NCBI GenBank assembly: GCA_947044405.1
Contig: CAMRHE010000068.1
Coordinates: 1,056,001 to 1,120,000 of the forward strand
Source: Leptodactylus fallax
Lineage: Eukaryota; Chordata; Amphibia; Anura; Leptodactylidae
Length of the DNA: 64,000 nucleotides
Direction of reading: 5' to 3'
The position numbers and the translations under genes were made by a program. Shown piece after piece: positions 24,102 to 34,782 of this stretch; positions within the stretch are counted from its first letter, which is position 1, and every line of letters begins with the position of its first letter. Under the pieces are notes generated by a model, which did not search any database, was not told the origin of the DNA, and was given only the letters and a program-made list of their open reading frames with translations.

Positions 24102-25248
24102 ACAGCTGCCTCCTATGTATACGGGGTGTACAGTATATATTATATATACACCCTCCGAGGTATACAGCTGCCTCCTATGTATACGGGGTGTACAGTATAT
24201 ATTATATATACACCCTCCGAGGTATACAGCTGCCTCCTATGTATACGGGGTGTACAGTATATATTATATATACACCCTCCGAGGTATACAGCTGCCTCCT
24301 ACGTATACGGGGTGTACAGTATATATTATATATACACCCTCCGAGGTATACAGCTGCCTCCTACGTATACGGGGTGTACAGTATATATTATATATACACC
24401 CTCCGAGGTATACAGCTGCCTCTTACGTATACGGGGTGTACAGTATATATTATATATACACCCTCCGAGGTATACAGCTGCCTCCTATGTATACGGGGTG
24501 TACAGTATATATTATATATACACCCTCCGAGGTATACAGCTGCCTCCTACGTATACGGGGTGTACAGTATATATTATATATACACCCTCCGAGGTATACA
24601 GCTGCCTCCTACGTATACGGGGTGTACAGTATATATTATATATACACCCTCCGAGGTATACAGCTGCCTCCTACGTATACGGGGTGTACAGTATATATTA
24701 TATATACACCCTCCGAGGTATACAGCTGCCTCCTACGTATACGGGGTGTACAGTATATATTATATATACACCCTCCGAGGTATACAGCTGCCTCCTACGT
24801 ATACGGGGTGTACAGTATATATTATATATACACCCTACGAGGTATACAGCTGCCTCCCTACGTATACGGGGTGTACAGTATATATTATATATACACCCTC
24901 CGAGGTATACAGCTGCCTCCTACGTATACGGGGTGTACAGTATATATTATATATACACCCTCCGAGGTATACAGCTGCCTCCCTATGTATACGGGGTGTA
25001 CAGTATATATTATATATACACCCTCCGAGGTATACAGCTGCCTCCTATGTATACGGGGTGTACAGTATATATTATATATACACCCTCCGAGGTATACAGC
25101 TGCCTCCTATGTATACGGGGTGTACAGTATATATTATATATACACCCTCCGAGGTATACAGCTGCTTCCTATGTATACGGGGTGTACAGTATATATTATA
25201 TATACACCCTCCGAGGTATACAGCTGCCTCCTACGTATACGGGGTGTA
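24102..25248 (+). repeat. 62-bp minisatellite, left part, about 18 copies
   Basis: Near-identical 62-bp units contain GTATACAGCTGCCTCCTATG, TATACGGGGTGTACAGTATA and TATTATATATACACCCTCCG. The unit lacks stop codons in all three forward frames, so three overlapping open frames of about 400 codons run through the array. They are repeat artefacts with no initiator or domain. Inside each unit GGGTGTA and TACACCC face each other around an AT core, giving a potential hairpin. The array ends exactly at the TA where the Tc1 element begins and resumes on its far side at 26,816. Confidence 0.97.
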
Positions 25249-26815
25249 CAGTCATGGCCAAAAGTTTTGAGAATGACAAAAATATTATATTTTCACATGA
25301 TCTGCTGCCCTCTGGTTTTTATGTGTGTTTGTCAGATGTTTTTATCACATACAGAAATAGAATTGCATTCATATTATGAGTAACAGAAGCTTATATTGAC
25401 AGTTAGAATGAGTTAATGCAGCAAGTCAATATTTGCAGTGTTGACCCTTCTTCTTCAGGACCTCTGCAATTCTCCCTGGCATGCTCTCAATCAACTTCTG
25501 GACCAAATCCTGACTGATAGCAGTCCATTCTTGCAGAATCAATGCTTTCATTTTGTCTGAATTTGTTGGTTTTTGTTTGTCCACCCGTCTCTTGATGATT
25601 GACCACAAGTTCTCAATGGGATTAAGATCTGGGGAGTTTCCAGGCCATGGACCCAAAATCTCTATGTTTTGTTCCCTGAGCCATTTAGTTATCACCTTTG
25701 CTTTATGGCAAGGTGCTCCATCATGCTGGAAAAGGCATTGTTGAGCGCCAAACTGCTCTTGGACGGTTGGGAGAAGTTGCTCTTGGAGGACATTCTGGTA
25801 CCATTCTTTATTCATGGCTGTGTTTTTAGGCAAGACTGTGAGAGAGCCGATTCCCTTGGCTGAGAAGCAACCCCACACATGAATGGTTTCAGGATGCTTT
25901 ACAGTTGGCATGAGACAAGACTGGTGGTAGCGCTCACCTCTTCTTCTCCGAATAAACTGTTTTCCAGATGTTCCAAACAATCGAAAAGGGGATTCATCAG
26001 AGAAAATGACTTTCCCCCAGTCCTCAGCAGTCCACTCCCTGTACCTTTTGCAGAATATCAGTCTGTCCCTGATGTTTTTTCTGGAGAGAAGTGGCTTCTT
26101 TGCTGCCCTCCTTGAGACCAGGCCTTGCTCCAAGAGTCTCCGCCTCACAGTGCGTGCAGATGCACTCACACCTGCCTGCTGCCATTCCTCAGCAAGCTCT
26201 GCACTGCTGGTAGCCCGATCCCGCAGCTGAAACACTTTTAAGAGACGGTCCTGCCGCTTGCTGGTCTTTCTTGGGCGCCCTGGAGCCTTTTTGGCACCAA
26301 TGGAACCTCTCTCCTTGAAGTTCTTGATGATGCGATAGATTGTTGACTGAGGTGCAATCTTTCTAGCTGCAATACTCTTCCCAGTTAGGCCATTTTTGTG
26401 CAGTGCAATGATGACTGCACGTGTTTCTTTAGAGATAACCATGGTTAACAGAAGAGAAACAATGATGGCAAGCACCAGCCTCCTTTTAAAGTGTCCAGTG
26501 GTGTCATTCTTACTTAATCATGACAGATTGATCTCCAGCCCTGTCCTCATCAACACCCACACCTGTGTTAATGGAGCAATCACTGAAACGATGTTAGGTG
26601 GTCCTTTTAAGGCAGGGCTGCAATGATGTTGAAATGTGTTTTGGGGGATAAAGTTCATTTTCTAGGCAAATATTGACTTTGCAAGTAATTGCTGTTAAGC
26701 TGATCACTCTTTATAACATTCTGGAGTATATGCAAATTGCCATTAGAAAAACTGAAGCAGTAGACTTTGTAAAAATTAATATTTGTATCATTCTCAAAAC
26801 TTTTGGCCATGACTG
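25249..26815 (-). mobile_element. Full-length Tc1-type transposon, copy 1
   Basis: The element is 1,567 bp with terminal inverted repeats beginning CAGTCATGGCCAAAAGTTTT and matching for about 38 bp. A TA lies at each border (25,247-25,248 and 26,816-26,817), the target duplication expected for the superfamily. Removing the element and one TA restores a perfect 62-bp repeat unit (...GGGGTGTACAGTATAT...), so the empty site can be read directly. The single gene inside is intact. The copy at 61,816-63,382 has the same length and differs at only a handful of bases in the parts I compared. Confidence 0.97.
25426..26442 (-). CDS. Tc1/mariner-superfamily transposase, intact (copy 1)
   Basis: This is a 338-residue DDE transposase that excises its own element and inserts it at TA dinucleotides. 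I place the start at the ATG at 26,442, in a strong vertebrate context (ACCATGG). The open frame continues 11 codons further upstream but without an ATG. Residues 1-110 contain paired-type helix-turn-helix segments (for example GKSIAARKIAPQSTIYRIIK). A GRPRK AT-hook-like linker follows at about 55-59. Catalytic residues are Asp149 (VIFSDES), Asp241 (FQHDGAPCH) and Glu277 (SPDLNPIENLW). By my count 35 residues separate the last two, which would fit a DD35E group rather than canonical DD34E. It has no frameshift or stop, one gene per element, and no intron. Relative to the second copy it has Arg at 76 and Phe at 163. Activity is plausible but not shown. Confidence 0.95.
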   Translation of the reverse strand: MVISKETRAVIIALHKNGLTGKSIAARKIAPQSTIYRIIKNFKERGSIGAKKAPGRPRKTSKRQDRLLKVFQLRDRATSSAELAEEWQQAGVSASARTVRRRLLEQGLVSRRAAKKPLLSRKNIRDRLIFCKRYREWTAEDWGKVIFSDESPFRLFGTSGKQFIRRRRGERYHQSCLMPTVKHPETIHVWGCFSAKGIGSLTVLPKNTAMNKEWYQNVLQEQLLPTVQEQFGAQQCLFQHDGAPCHKAKVITKWLREQNIEILGPWPGNSPDLNPIENLWSIIKRRVDKQKPTNSDKMKALILQEWTAISQDLVQKLIESMPGRIAEVLKKKGQHCKY

Positions 26816-27726
26816 TACAGTATATATTATATATACACCCTATGAGGTATACAGCTGCCTCCTACGTATACGGGGTGTACAGTATATATTATATATACAC
26901 CCTCCGAGGTATACAGCTGCCTCCTATGTATACGGGGTGTACAGTATATATTATATATACACCCTCCGAGGTATACAGCTGCCTCCTATGTATACGGGGT
27001 GTACAATATATATTATATATACACCCTCCGAGGTATACAGCTGCCTCCTATGTATACGGGGTGTACAGTATATATTATATATACACCCTCTGAGGTATAC
27101 AGCTGCCTCCTATGTATACGGGGTGTACAGTATATATTATATATACACCCTCCGAGGTATACAGCTGCCTCCTATGTATATGGGGTGTACAGTATATATT
27201 ATATATACACCCTCCGAGGTATACAGCTGCCTCCTATGTATACTGGGTGTACAGTATATATTATATATACACCCTCTGAGGTATACAGCTGCCTCCTATG
27301 TATACGGGGTGTACAGTATATATTATATATACACCCTCCGAGGTATACAGCTGCCTCCTATGTATACGGGGTGTACAGTATATATTATATATACACCCTC
27401 TGAGGTATACAGCTGCCTCCTATGTATATGGGGTGTACAGTATATATTATATATACACCCTCCGAGGTATACAGCTGCCTCCTATGTATACGGGGTGTAC
27501 AGTATATATTATATATACACCCTCCGAGGTATACAGCTGCCTCCTATGTATACGGGGTGTACAGTATATATTATATATACACCCTCTGAGGTATACAGCT
27601 GCCTCCTATGTATACGGGGTGTACAGTATATATTATATATACACCCTCCGAGGTATACAGCTGCCTCCTATGTATACGGGGTGTACAGTATATATTATAT
27701 ATACACCCTCCGAGGTATACAGCTGC
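26816..27726 (+). repeat. 62-bp minisatellite, right part, about 15 copies
   Basis: This is the continuation of the array at 24,102-25,248 after the transposon. Units here mostly carry CCTCCTATGTATAC, whereas many left-side units carry CCTCCTACGTATAC. Several right-side units have CCCTCTGAGG in place of CCCTCCGAGG. The array ends within a unit at AGCTGCTCTCG. It is not coding. Confidence 0.96.
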
Positions 27727-28829
27727 TCTCGTCTCTTTCTGAAGCCTCCACATATTTTTTCATCTCGCTGTTTGGACCAGCAGAGCGGCTTCCATGGATC
27801 TTGTAGAGCTGCCAGAATGTTTTGCTGTCTGTATCGGCGGTGACGAGCGCCGCGGCTTCGTATGGGGCTGCTATGGTTACAGGCCTCCTTGTATATACAG
27901 TACATACTGCACTACATAGATTTAACCATTTGTCATAAGGACTGCGCTCATATAGAACACAGTGCGTGACTTCGACAAAGGTATACAGGACCAAGACAGT
28001 CAATCTAAGGCCTTATAGTCGTGACTCAAGTCAGTGCTGCAAGATTTCAATAGCTCGACCTCCATACTAGATGTCTGGTATATGCGATGTAGGATGAGTG
28101 ACGCATTGCATGGTTATAGCTTTAGTGCATTAACTATTTTGGGATATCGTCACCCTGGTCTGGAGCGTAGCGTGGGTCACCACAAGCTCTGCACCAATGG
28201 GGTCTAGTACATATAATATAGGGTGTATAGCATGGCAGGTTGTGCCCTCTCTCATATGGTATGACAGGTCACCCATCTTCTCCTGCACATTCACTGTTGC
28301 ATCGTCCATATTGTTCTCCTATTTTAGGACATGTAGTTATTCCCTGCCCTGTACCCCTCCCAGCCCAGCGGTTTTCCATTTGCAGCGCTTTACATTTTGA
28401 TATCTTGTAGTATCGCTGCTAATATAAGCCTATAACAGAACCCTCCATTTATTCACAAGGCTGTGGAGTCAGATTCGGGACCCTTTTTGGTCAGTCGGAC
28501 CAGACTCTCAGCTGCCCCAGGTGAACTATAGAAAGGCCCCTCTCTTCCCCGAAAGTGTACCCATTATAGCTTCATACAATACACGTACACCTCCGCGTCA
28601 GCTTCTTCTCTTCTCTTTTTCATCTCTTCCCCAGCTTTTTGCCACGGCTTTCACTTGCCGGACGCTTATTTATCCAGGAGGAAAGGAGTCATATGGGATC
28701 CATATTCAGGGCAGAATTTGGCCCTGATTTTGAGGCGGAATCTGTGCCAAATTCCTGCGTGTGAACATACCCTCAGTCTTTCAGGGGTTCGCTTCCCCTA
28801 GTATTGTAGTAGTACATTACTCTTTATTG
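27727..28829. other. No gene recognised
   Basis: No exon or RNA gene is supported. Near 28,680-28,775 there are fragments of the GTTCACA-type dispersed repeat (GATTTTGAGGCGGAATCTG, CGTGTGAACATACCCTCAG), similar to 58,480-58,535. Confidence 0.45.
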
Positions 28830-28987
28830 CAGGGGTAGGCAACCTTCAGCACTCCAGCTGTTGTAAAACTACAACTCCCAGCATGCATACTTGCCCTGCT
28901 GCTCTTGGAACTCCCATAGAAGTGAATGGAGCATGTTGGGAGTTGTAGTTTCACAGCAGCTGGAGTGCCGAAGGTTGCTGACCCCTG
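28830..28987. mobile_element. hAT-like palindromic MITE carrying two ZNF143/THAP11-type motifs
   Basis: A 158-bp near-palindrome starts CAGGGGTAGGCAACCTTCAG and ends in the inverted sequence GGTTGCTGACCCCTG. CAGGGGT..GCAACC termini are typical of hAT-type elements. I could not find matching 8-bp flanks, so the superfamily call is tentative. Both arms contain the same motif: ACTACAACTCCCAGCATGC at 28,868 on the plus strand, and its near-complement GCATGTTGGGAGTTGTAGT at 28,931. There is no coding capacity. Confidence 0.75.
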
Positions 28988-28995
28988 TACACGTC

Positions 28996-29351
28996 TTTTA
29001 AAGGGAACCTATCAGGTCGATTTGGAACACTAAACCACCCACGTGTCCGTATCGCCCGGGGGTTTAGTGTTCTAAATTTCCCTCTTTTAAAGCCATTTGT
29101 AAATAAAAAAAAAACTTTATACTTACCTACAGATAAGTCTCGTTGGACTTATCATTGATGTTCCTGGCGCCTGCGCAGTTCTGTAGTGATGTGCAGCCCA
29201 GATTCACTGTGCATGCGCCCTAGGTCTGGCGCATGCGCACTGAAGCCAAGCCGGACTCCTCTGCCTTGAGTGAAGAATTGCGTGGGTTGTATAGCACAGG
29301 GTCATTTTCTCCATCAGGTGTCCCAAATCGCCCTGACAGGGTCCCCTTTAA
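28996..29351. mobile_element. MITE with TTTAAAGGG inverted ends
   Basis: The left end TTTTAAAGGGAACCTATCAG and right end CCTGACAGGGTCCCCTTTAA are inverted copies. Inside these the left has GTCGATTTGGAACACTAA and the right has GTGTCCCAAATCGCCC. The length is about 356 bp with no open frame of interest. The first ~85 bp recur at 20,456-20,580. The element sits 8 bp from the preceding hAT-like element. Confidence 0.75.
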
Positions 29352-30500
29352 GTGCAGAATTTCTAGCACTCGCATAAAGCGCACAGAAGCGGAGTTAACC
29401 CCTTTAAATCTACGTCAGCAACTTCTAGAACAATCAACACCTCTTGAATGTTCGATCCGCTCATCTGCCAACCATAGGTGCGTCGTCTTCCAGGTGCTCG
29501 AGATTCAGACATTTCCTTAATTCATCTCGCCACTTTATTACCTGGGTAATGATTGTGTGATGAAGCTCTGACACAATTCAGTGGTTAGTAGGGGGGGTGG
29601 ATAATACCGCGGCGCCTCCTGCCTTGTGAATAGAGAGTGCCAGGATGTGACGCCAAAGCAGGCCTTTGTTTTCCTCAGCCTTTTCCAGTCATTCCTCAAG
29701 TGTGTGATGCTTTTGGAGTCTTTTTCATCTCGGCTGCGCTGCATGGAAGATGGCAGAGAGGAGGGAGGATGACTCACATAAGTGGACAAGTCAATTTCAG
29801 ATTGCGCATCGGGAAAATTACCGGTTCTGGTGTTGTCGACGGCAAAGAGGAAAAAAGGTTAAACCTTGCATTCATGCTATAGTCTCCCCGGTACCTGCTC
29901 TAAATAAAAAAACAGCGGTTGCCTGCACTCGGGGCCTCTCATCCTCCCCTCCCCATAGAGTAACGCACCGCATGCAACTCCGCGGGGGCAATTGGTTTTA
30001 TCTAGTCTATGAAATGGGATTATTATCCTTCAGCTTGCTCTTCTTCTCTTTTGAAAGGTCTTTTTTTTTTTTTTTTTTTTTTTTTGTAAAAACTTCTAAA
30101 AAAAAAAAATAAATTACGAACAAAGTGACAGTGTCGGCTTCACGCCCGAGTGCGACTTGCTTTATTTTATGGTAGTTTCAGTCGCTGATGACAAAAAAGA
30201 GATCGTCGATGATGGAGGCGGAAACCTAAAATGTATCTGTTAAAGGGTTTTTTGGCTTTTGATATTGATGAATTATACTTGGGATAGGTTAGCAATAGCA
30301 GATTGGTAGGAGCTCGGCACTCCCCCATGGATACGCTGTTCCTAGCAGAAGGCAGACAGCGCCATCCACTGCGTAGTGGATGTACGGGGGTACTGCAGAT
30401 CAGCTGCCATTCAAGTTGTTCAACCCGTTGTGTAGATCCATTGCAAAATGGTGTTAAAAAGTGAAAATCTGTCACATTAACCAGCATATCAATCCACTCC
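29352..30500. other. No gene; T and A homopolymer runs
   Basis: Unique sequence with a 25-base T run at 30,061-30,085 followed by A-rich DNA to 30,120. No exon or RNA gene is recognised. The minus-strand open frame at about 30,167-30,487 has no motif. Confidence 0.4.
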
Positions 30501-31012
30501 CTTTAAAGGGGTTTTCCAGGACTAAAATATCCTTTAGGTTATCAATATTAGATCAGAGGGGTCTGTCTGACAGATCAGCAGGTCAGAGCAGCGGCAGCGC
30601 GACGGTGAACACCACTTCTTTTTCACAAGTTTTTTGACATTACATTCACACGTCAACTGGCCTGTTTGCAATTCAGTCCCATTCAAGTGGATGGGGATGA
30701 GCTGCAGTACCAGGCACAGCCACTGTACAGTGTAGAACGCTGTGTTTGGTAAGTAGCGAAGAGACTCCAGCACTCATCTGAATTCTGAGGCCTCTTCAAA
30801 AAGCTGATCATGGGGGTTCAAGGTGTTGGACCCTACAATCTTATAGCAGCAGCTCGGTCCCATTCAAGTGAATAGGGCTGAGCTGCAATACCAAGCACAG
30901 CATTGCTTATATTAAGTGAAGAAGCTACAGCAAAGTGAAGAGGCCTTCAAACAGCTGATCTGCAGAGATTCCGGGTGTTGGACCCCCACCGATCTTTGAC
31001 CACCAACTTCAA
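30501..31012. mobile_element. Dispersed TTAA-type MITE, composite of two copies
   Basis: The segment begins TTTAAAGGGGTTTTCCAGGA, the family terminus. It contains the family core twice: CAGTCCCATTCAAGTGGATG near 30,675, and GGTCCCATTCAAGTGAATAG with GGCTGAGCTGCAATACC near 30,857. CAGCTGATCTGCAGAGATTC follows near 30,953. This suggests one element inserted in, or recombined with, another. The right end is not sharp. Confidence 0.65.
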
Positions 31013-31439
31013 TCCATCCCACCCCCCTTCCCCAATGAATCTGGTGCAGTTGGTGACATTTTTTCTCTAGCCCCGACCGTTCCTTAGCACTCAGTGCAGT
31101 TACTTTTGGTGCCTGATATCCTAACTAGACTCCTTAATGTCAAGTGGGTGGGGTCAGGGGGGAGCAGAAACGGGGCAGAGCTCCAATCATAGCTGGACAG
31201 TGTAACTACCCACTTGCCATTAGAGAGTCTAGTTAGCCCATCAGGCACCAAAACTGCCAGCACTGTATTGCTCAGGAACGGTGGAAGCTAGAGGGAAAAT
31301 TCCATTATTATTATTTATTATTATTAAAGGATGACTACAATCATCTTCCATTATGCAATAAAAGCAAAATTCAATTGCAACGGTCAAAGCAAAAGCAAAC
31401 CTAATGTTAAACGTTAAATGTTAGACGTATTACACTACA
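31013..31439. other. No gene; short inverted duplicates
   Basis: Segments near 31,085-31,140 (CACTCAGTGCAGTTACTTTT, ATCCTAACTAGACTCC) and 31,225-31,275 (GAGTCTAGTTAGCCC, CAGCACTGTATTGCTCAGG) are inverted relative to each other. This is the structure of another small palindromic element at about 31,040-31,305. An ATT repeat lies at 31,305-31,325. Confidence 0.5.
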
Positions 31440-31790
31440 TTGACACGCTAAGGCCCGGCATTGGAGGCACTCTGCAAATTCCATCCTTCCTTATGATTTA
31501 TTCGGGTCCTTTTCATGTCCTGACGTTCCGATTTGTAAATGTGGAAAATGATCAAATTGTTTATTGAAGCGCATGGGAGTGTCAGTCGACATAGTCGGGC
31601 CCGGAGATAAACTAGAATTCCCCGGTGTACATTGGTAAGTTGTCAGAGCCTGATGAGCTGGAATTGATGCAATAATTAGCCAAGATTACTGTAATGGGGC
31701 AATCTCGAGCAGTGCGATGCGGATGTAAGACGGAGCCTTTAGATCCTCGCCGCGCCTGGTGTTGTCACTGTTTATCCATAGGCAATCCCG
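31440..31790. promoter_or_regulatory. Candidate conserved non-coding element
   Basis: Unique, evenly composed sequence with GATGCAATAATTAGCC (31,668), ATGATCAAATTGTTTATTG and CTTATGATTTATTCGGG. There is no repeat structure. It is proposed only because of its texture and homeodomain/Fox-like cores. Confidence 0.2.
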
Positions 31791-32901
31791 GGCAGACAAT
31801 ACCGGTAATGAGTGTGATGGTGTAATGTATCGCCTACTATGTGTGGACGCGGGCCAATGTTTGTGCTATACGTGCTCTGGCTGCACCGTATATGATGGGT
31901 CAGAGAAGTGGTTATGCCAGGAGCAGATTATCTGTCAGCAGTGCCGAGGAGGAGATGTCAGCGCAGCAGTTTGCTGAATTTACTGTGACTGACAGTCTCT
32001 GCATTTTTTGCACAAGATGTCCAATGTGACTGTCAGTCATGGAGATGTCAGGAGGATGCATGGCTGCGCTGATCAGCGGTGAGGAAGCTGGAGTATGAGT
32101 ATTTCTCTTCCCGTGACTCCCGACACAAGGTCAGCATGCATAGATAAAATGGTGCTATGTTGCTTTGTGATCACAGGGAGGCGCTCTCTAGGGTATAGAG
32201 GATACAGCCCAGAGGCGTAAGTGAGCCCCAGTGCAAAATCTATAACTGGGTCCCTACGTACCATGCGCCACTGAGAGTAGTGGTATATTGTATGTGGCAG
32301 AGGGACGTTCGGGGTCCACTCAGGGTCCAGGGCCAAGGAGTGACTGCTGCAGCTGCACCCTTTATAGCTACAACCGTGATGCAAACCCAAGGCCTCTCAG
32401 GTAGTGCTTATTCACACAACATTATGTTTTTTTTACTGCCGAGGTACATCCAAGGGTAATCCATTTTCTCATGTCCCTGGACACCAGCTGAGTCCTAGCA
32501 CTGAACTGGCCGGCCATTGGTTTATCACTTATTTCTTGTGTGCCGAGAAGGAGCAGGATGTAGAGACCAGCAGGGACCCGGGAAGAGTCAGAATGGGAAT
32601 TTTTGCCCCATTGAACTTTGTCGTATTCTGGTAAACCAAAGTTGCCCCCGATCTAAAGAATAAGGGGTAACTAGCTGATCTTGGAGGTCCCGAGCATTGG
32701 GACCCCATCAACCACAAGAGTTAGGATGCTTTTAGTACAAAGAACAATAATAGGGCGAGTCTTTTCTAGTTATTTATCTACATTTATTTATTTTTCAAGA
32801 AACTTTCCAGGAGGGCAGCCATATTCGAGGAACACCTTTCTCTGTATTTTCTGTGCAGCATTTGAGATGCTTTATGGCAGTTGCAATGAATGAATGAGAG
32901 G
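31791..32901. other. No gene recognised
   Basis: The cysteine-rich open frame at about 31,759-31,977 is short, lacks recognisable domain spacing, and is not flanked by convincing splice sites. Near 32,213-32,300 there is a fragment of a dispersed repeat (AGGCGTAAGTGAGCCCC). Confidence 0.4.
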
Positions 32902-33294
32902 TAAAGGGGCATTCCCATATTAAAAGGGATAAACCGTTTTTGGCAAGGAGGTCGGGGAAGGTGAAAAACAAACAAACCCCATACTCTCCAGTCCCTGGTG
33001 CTCCAGTGTCTCACGCCGTGGTCCGGTCCTGCTGCTCCCATGGTCTTGTTCCGGTGTGACGTCCTCACCTCAATGGCCTAAGGAAAGGACACGGGATGTC
33101 ACAGGTGATGTATGCGAGTGATGTCCCGGTTCCTTTCCTTAGGCCTCTGGCCTCAGCGGCCATGTGAGGCGAGGACTTTCGCCGGAAGAAGCATCTGGGC
33201 GCCACTGGACCGGACCACCGTGGGAAGCACCAGGTGAGTATGTTTTTGTTTTTTCACCTTACCCATCCTCCTTGTCAGGACGACCCCTTTAATG
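32902..33294. mobile_element. MITE with long inverted arms
   Basis: The left arm (TAAAGGGGCATTCCC, GGCAAGGAGGTCGGGG, AAGGTGAAAAACA) is mirrored by the right arm ending GACGACCCCTTTAA, with GGTGAAAAAACAAAAACA on the complement. The inner parts GGCCTAAGGAAAGGACACGG and CCTTTCCTTAGGCC are also inverted. The length is about 393 bp, with no coding capacity. The ends resemble the TTAA-type family. Confidence 0.7.
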
Positions 33295-34782
33295 TGTGAT
33301 CTGTTATCCATAACATAGGGGATAACTTGCACATCAGTGGAGGTCCGACTACTTAGACCCCTACTGATCAGGAGAACGCGGGAGATTTGTGGTCTGGCCG
33401 GCGTGAACCTCTTCCTCTTCGGTTATTTCAATAGTAGTGCCAGAGATGTGCTCAGCTATCTACGGTGCTCCCATTAAAATGAATGGAGCCCTGCACGCTG
33501 GTCCGGACACCGCTCCATTCAGAACAAGAGTCAACATTCTCTTGACTATGGAGGCAACGATTCACAAAGGGGGGACACTGTCTGATTCAGGAGACCCTGA
33601 CCTATCTATGTGCAGGGCTGGGTTATGGTGAACACTGCCTTCAAGCTCCCATGTCTTCCCCACATCTCTATCAACAGGTTACAGACTGCAAGGTCCAGTA
33701 GATTAGTGTGAATTAGGCCTTATTCTGATAGCTGTGGATCTCCAGCTCTGTACAGCAGACTGGTTTTGTTCCCTGCAGATCTTGCTCCATTTGTGACTCT
33801 GCAGGCGTCACCTTGGTAGAAGTTGAGCTATTGACATGCCGATGGAGTAAACCAATATGCCGATGGACGGGACCATGAAATGCTGATTGTTTCCGCATAA
33901 TTCATCTACATTTAGAAGCCACTTAGTCTTATTCTAATCACAGAAGCGCACACACAACTTTGTCACCGGTGAGGAATTGTCAGCCTGTGCTAAAAGAAGG
34001 AGAAGACATTGATCTTTTTGATCTACGGACTTGTGAGTCTTTCATGGTGAAATACGTCTAGTAAATCTAGGACCTGCATCTTTAAGCAGTCAGTCGTGTC
34101 CATAGGCTTTAACCATGCGATTACCTGTATAAGGACATTGGCAGTAAGGCGGCAGGTGGGGGTGTTAATGTTCATCCAGAAACTGAGCTATTGACAGGTT
34201 CACTAAGGTTATGTTCTCACTGGACAGATTTTATACAACACAAAATCTGCAGCAGTTCTGCTGGAAATCCGCAGCAAATTTTGTTGCAGAAATGCTGCAA
34301 ATGTGAACTTTTTGCATTGCATAGAGTGAAATCTACAGTAAAACCCCGCAGCTCATGACCAGAATGCTGCAGGTGTAAAATGCACACCGCAGGGCAATTT
34401 CTGCACAGATTCTGTGCAGACAGTTTGAGGGTAACATTTCTTAAAGGGAACGTTACAAAAAAATTATAAACCATGTTTTTAGGTAAAAATAAAAAAAAAA
34501 TTCTGGAATTTGGCATGCCGCAATTATAATGAAATATTGTAGTTTTCGCTCTGGCCATCTGGTAGCTCAGTTTTCAGCAGTGCTGTGAAGGGTGGGTGTG
34601 TTATCACAACCAGTGGGGAAGGAGTGACAGAAGACAGCTCTGTTATAAGATGGAGGGCTCTATTCACACCCTGCCTTCACTAAACAGCTGGCTAAACATA
34701 CACAAGAAGAAAGGGATGCTTTTTTATATGTACTCAGTGTCTGTTTCACACTCCCTCAACTTTTTTATTTTATAGGACAGCA
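33295..34782. other. No gene; GTTCACA-type repeat fragment
   Basis: From about 34,205 to 34,440 the sequence has TTATGTTCTCACTGGACAG, AAATCTGCAGCAGTTCTGC, GAAATCCGCAGCAAATTTTG and TTCTGCACAGATTCTGTGC. This is a dispersed family also seen near 17.7 and 58.5 kb. The rest is unrecognised. Confidence 0.45.

Noticed and set aside
24077..25383. Three overlapping plus-strand open frames of about 400-430 codons
   Set aside because: They are translations of the 62-bp repeat, which lacks stop codons. The residues are repetitive, all three frames are open alike, and there is no domain or initiator evidence.
25443..26475. Upstream start of the Tc1 transposase giving 349 residues
   Set aside because: The extra 11 codons have no ATG. 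The ATG in an ACCATGG context at 26,442 (62,189 in copy 2) is the likely start.
28822..28995. 8-bp target duplication around the hAT-like MITE
   Set aside because: The flanking octamers CTTTATTG and TACACGTC do not match, so the superfamily call rests only on the termini.
31759..31977. Cysteine-rich 72-codon frame as a possible exon
   Set aside because: The cysteine spacing fits no domain I recognise, flanking splice signals are not convincing, and it overlaps a unique regulatory-looking region.
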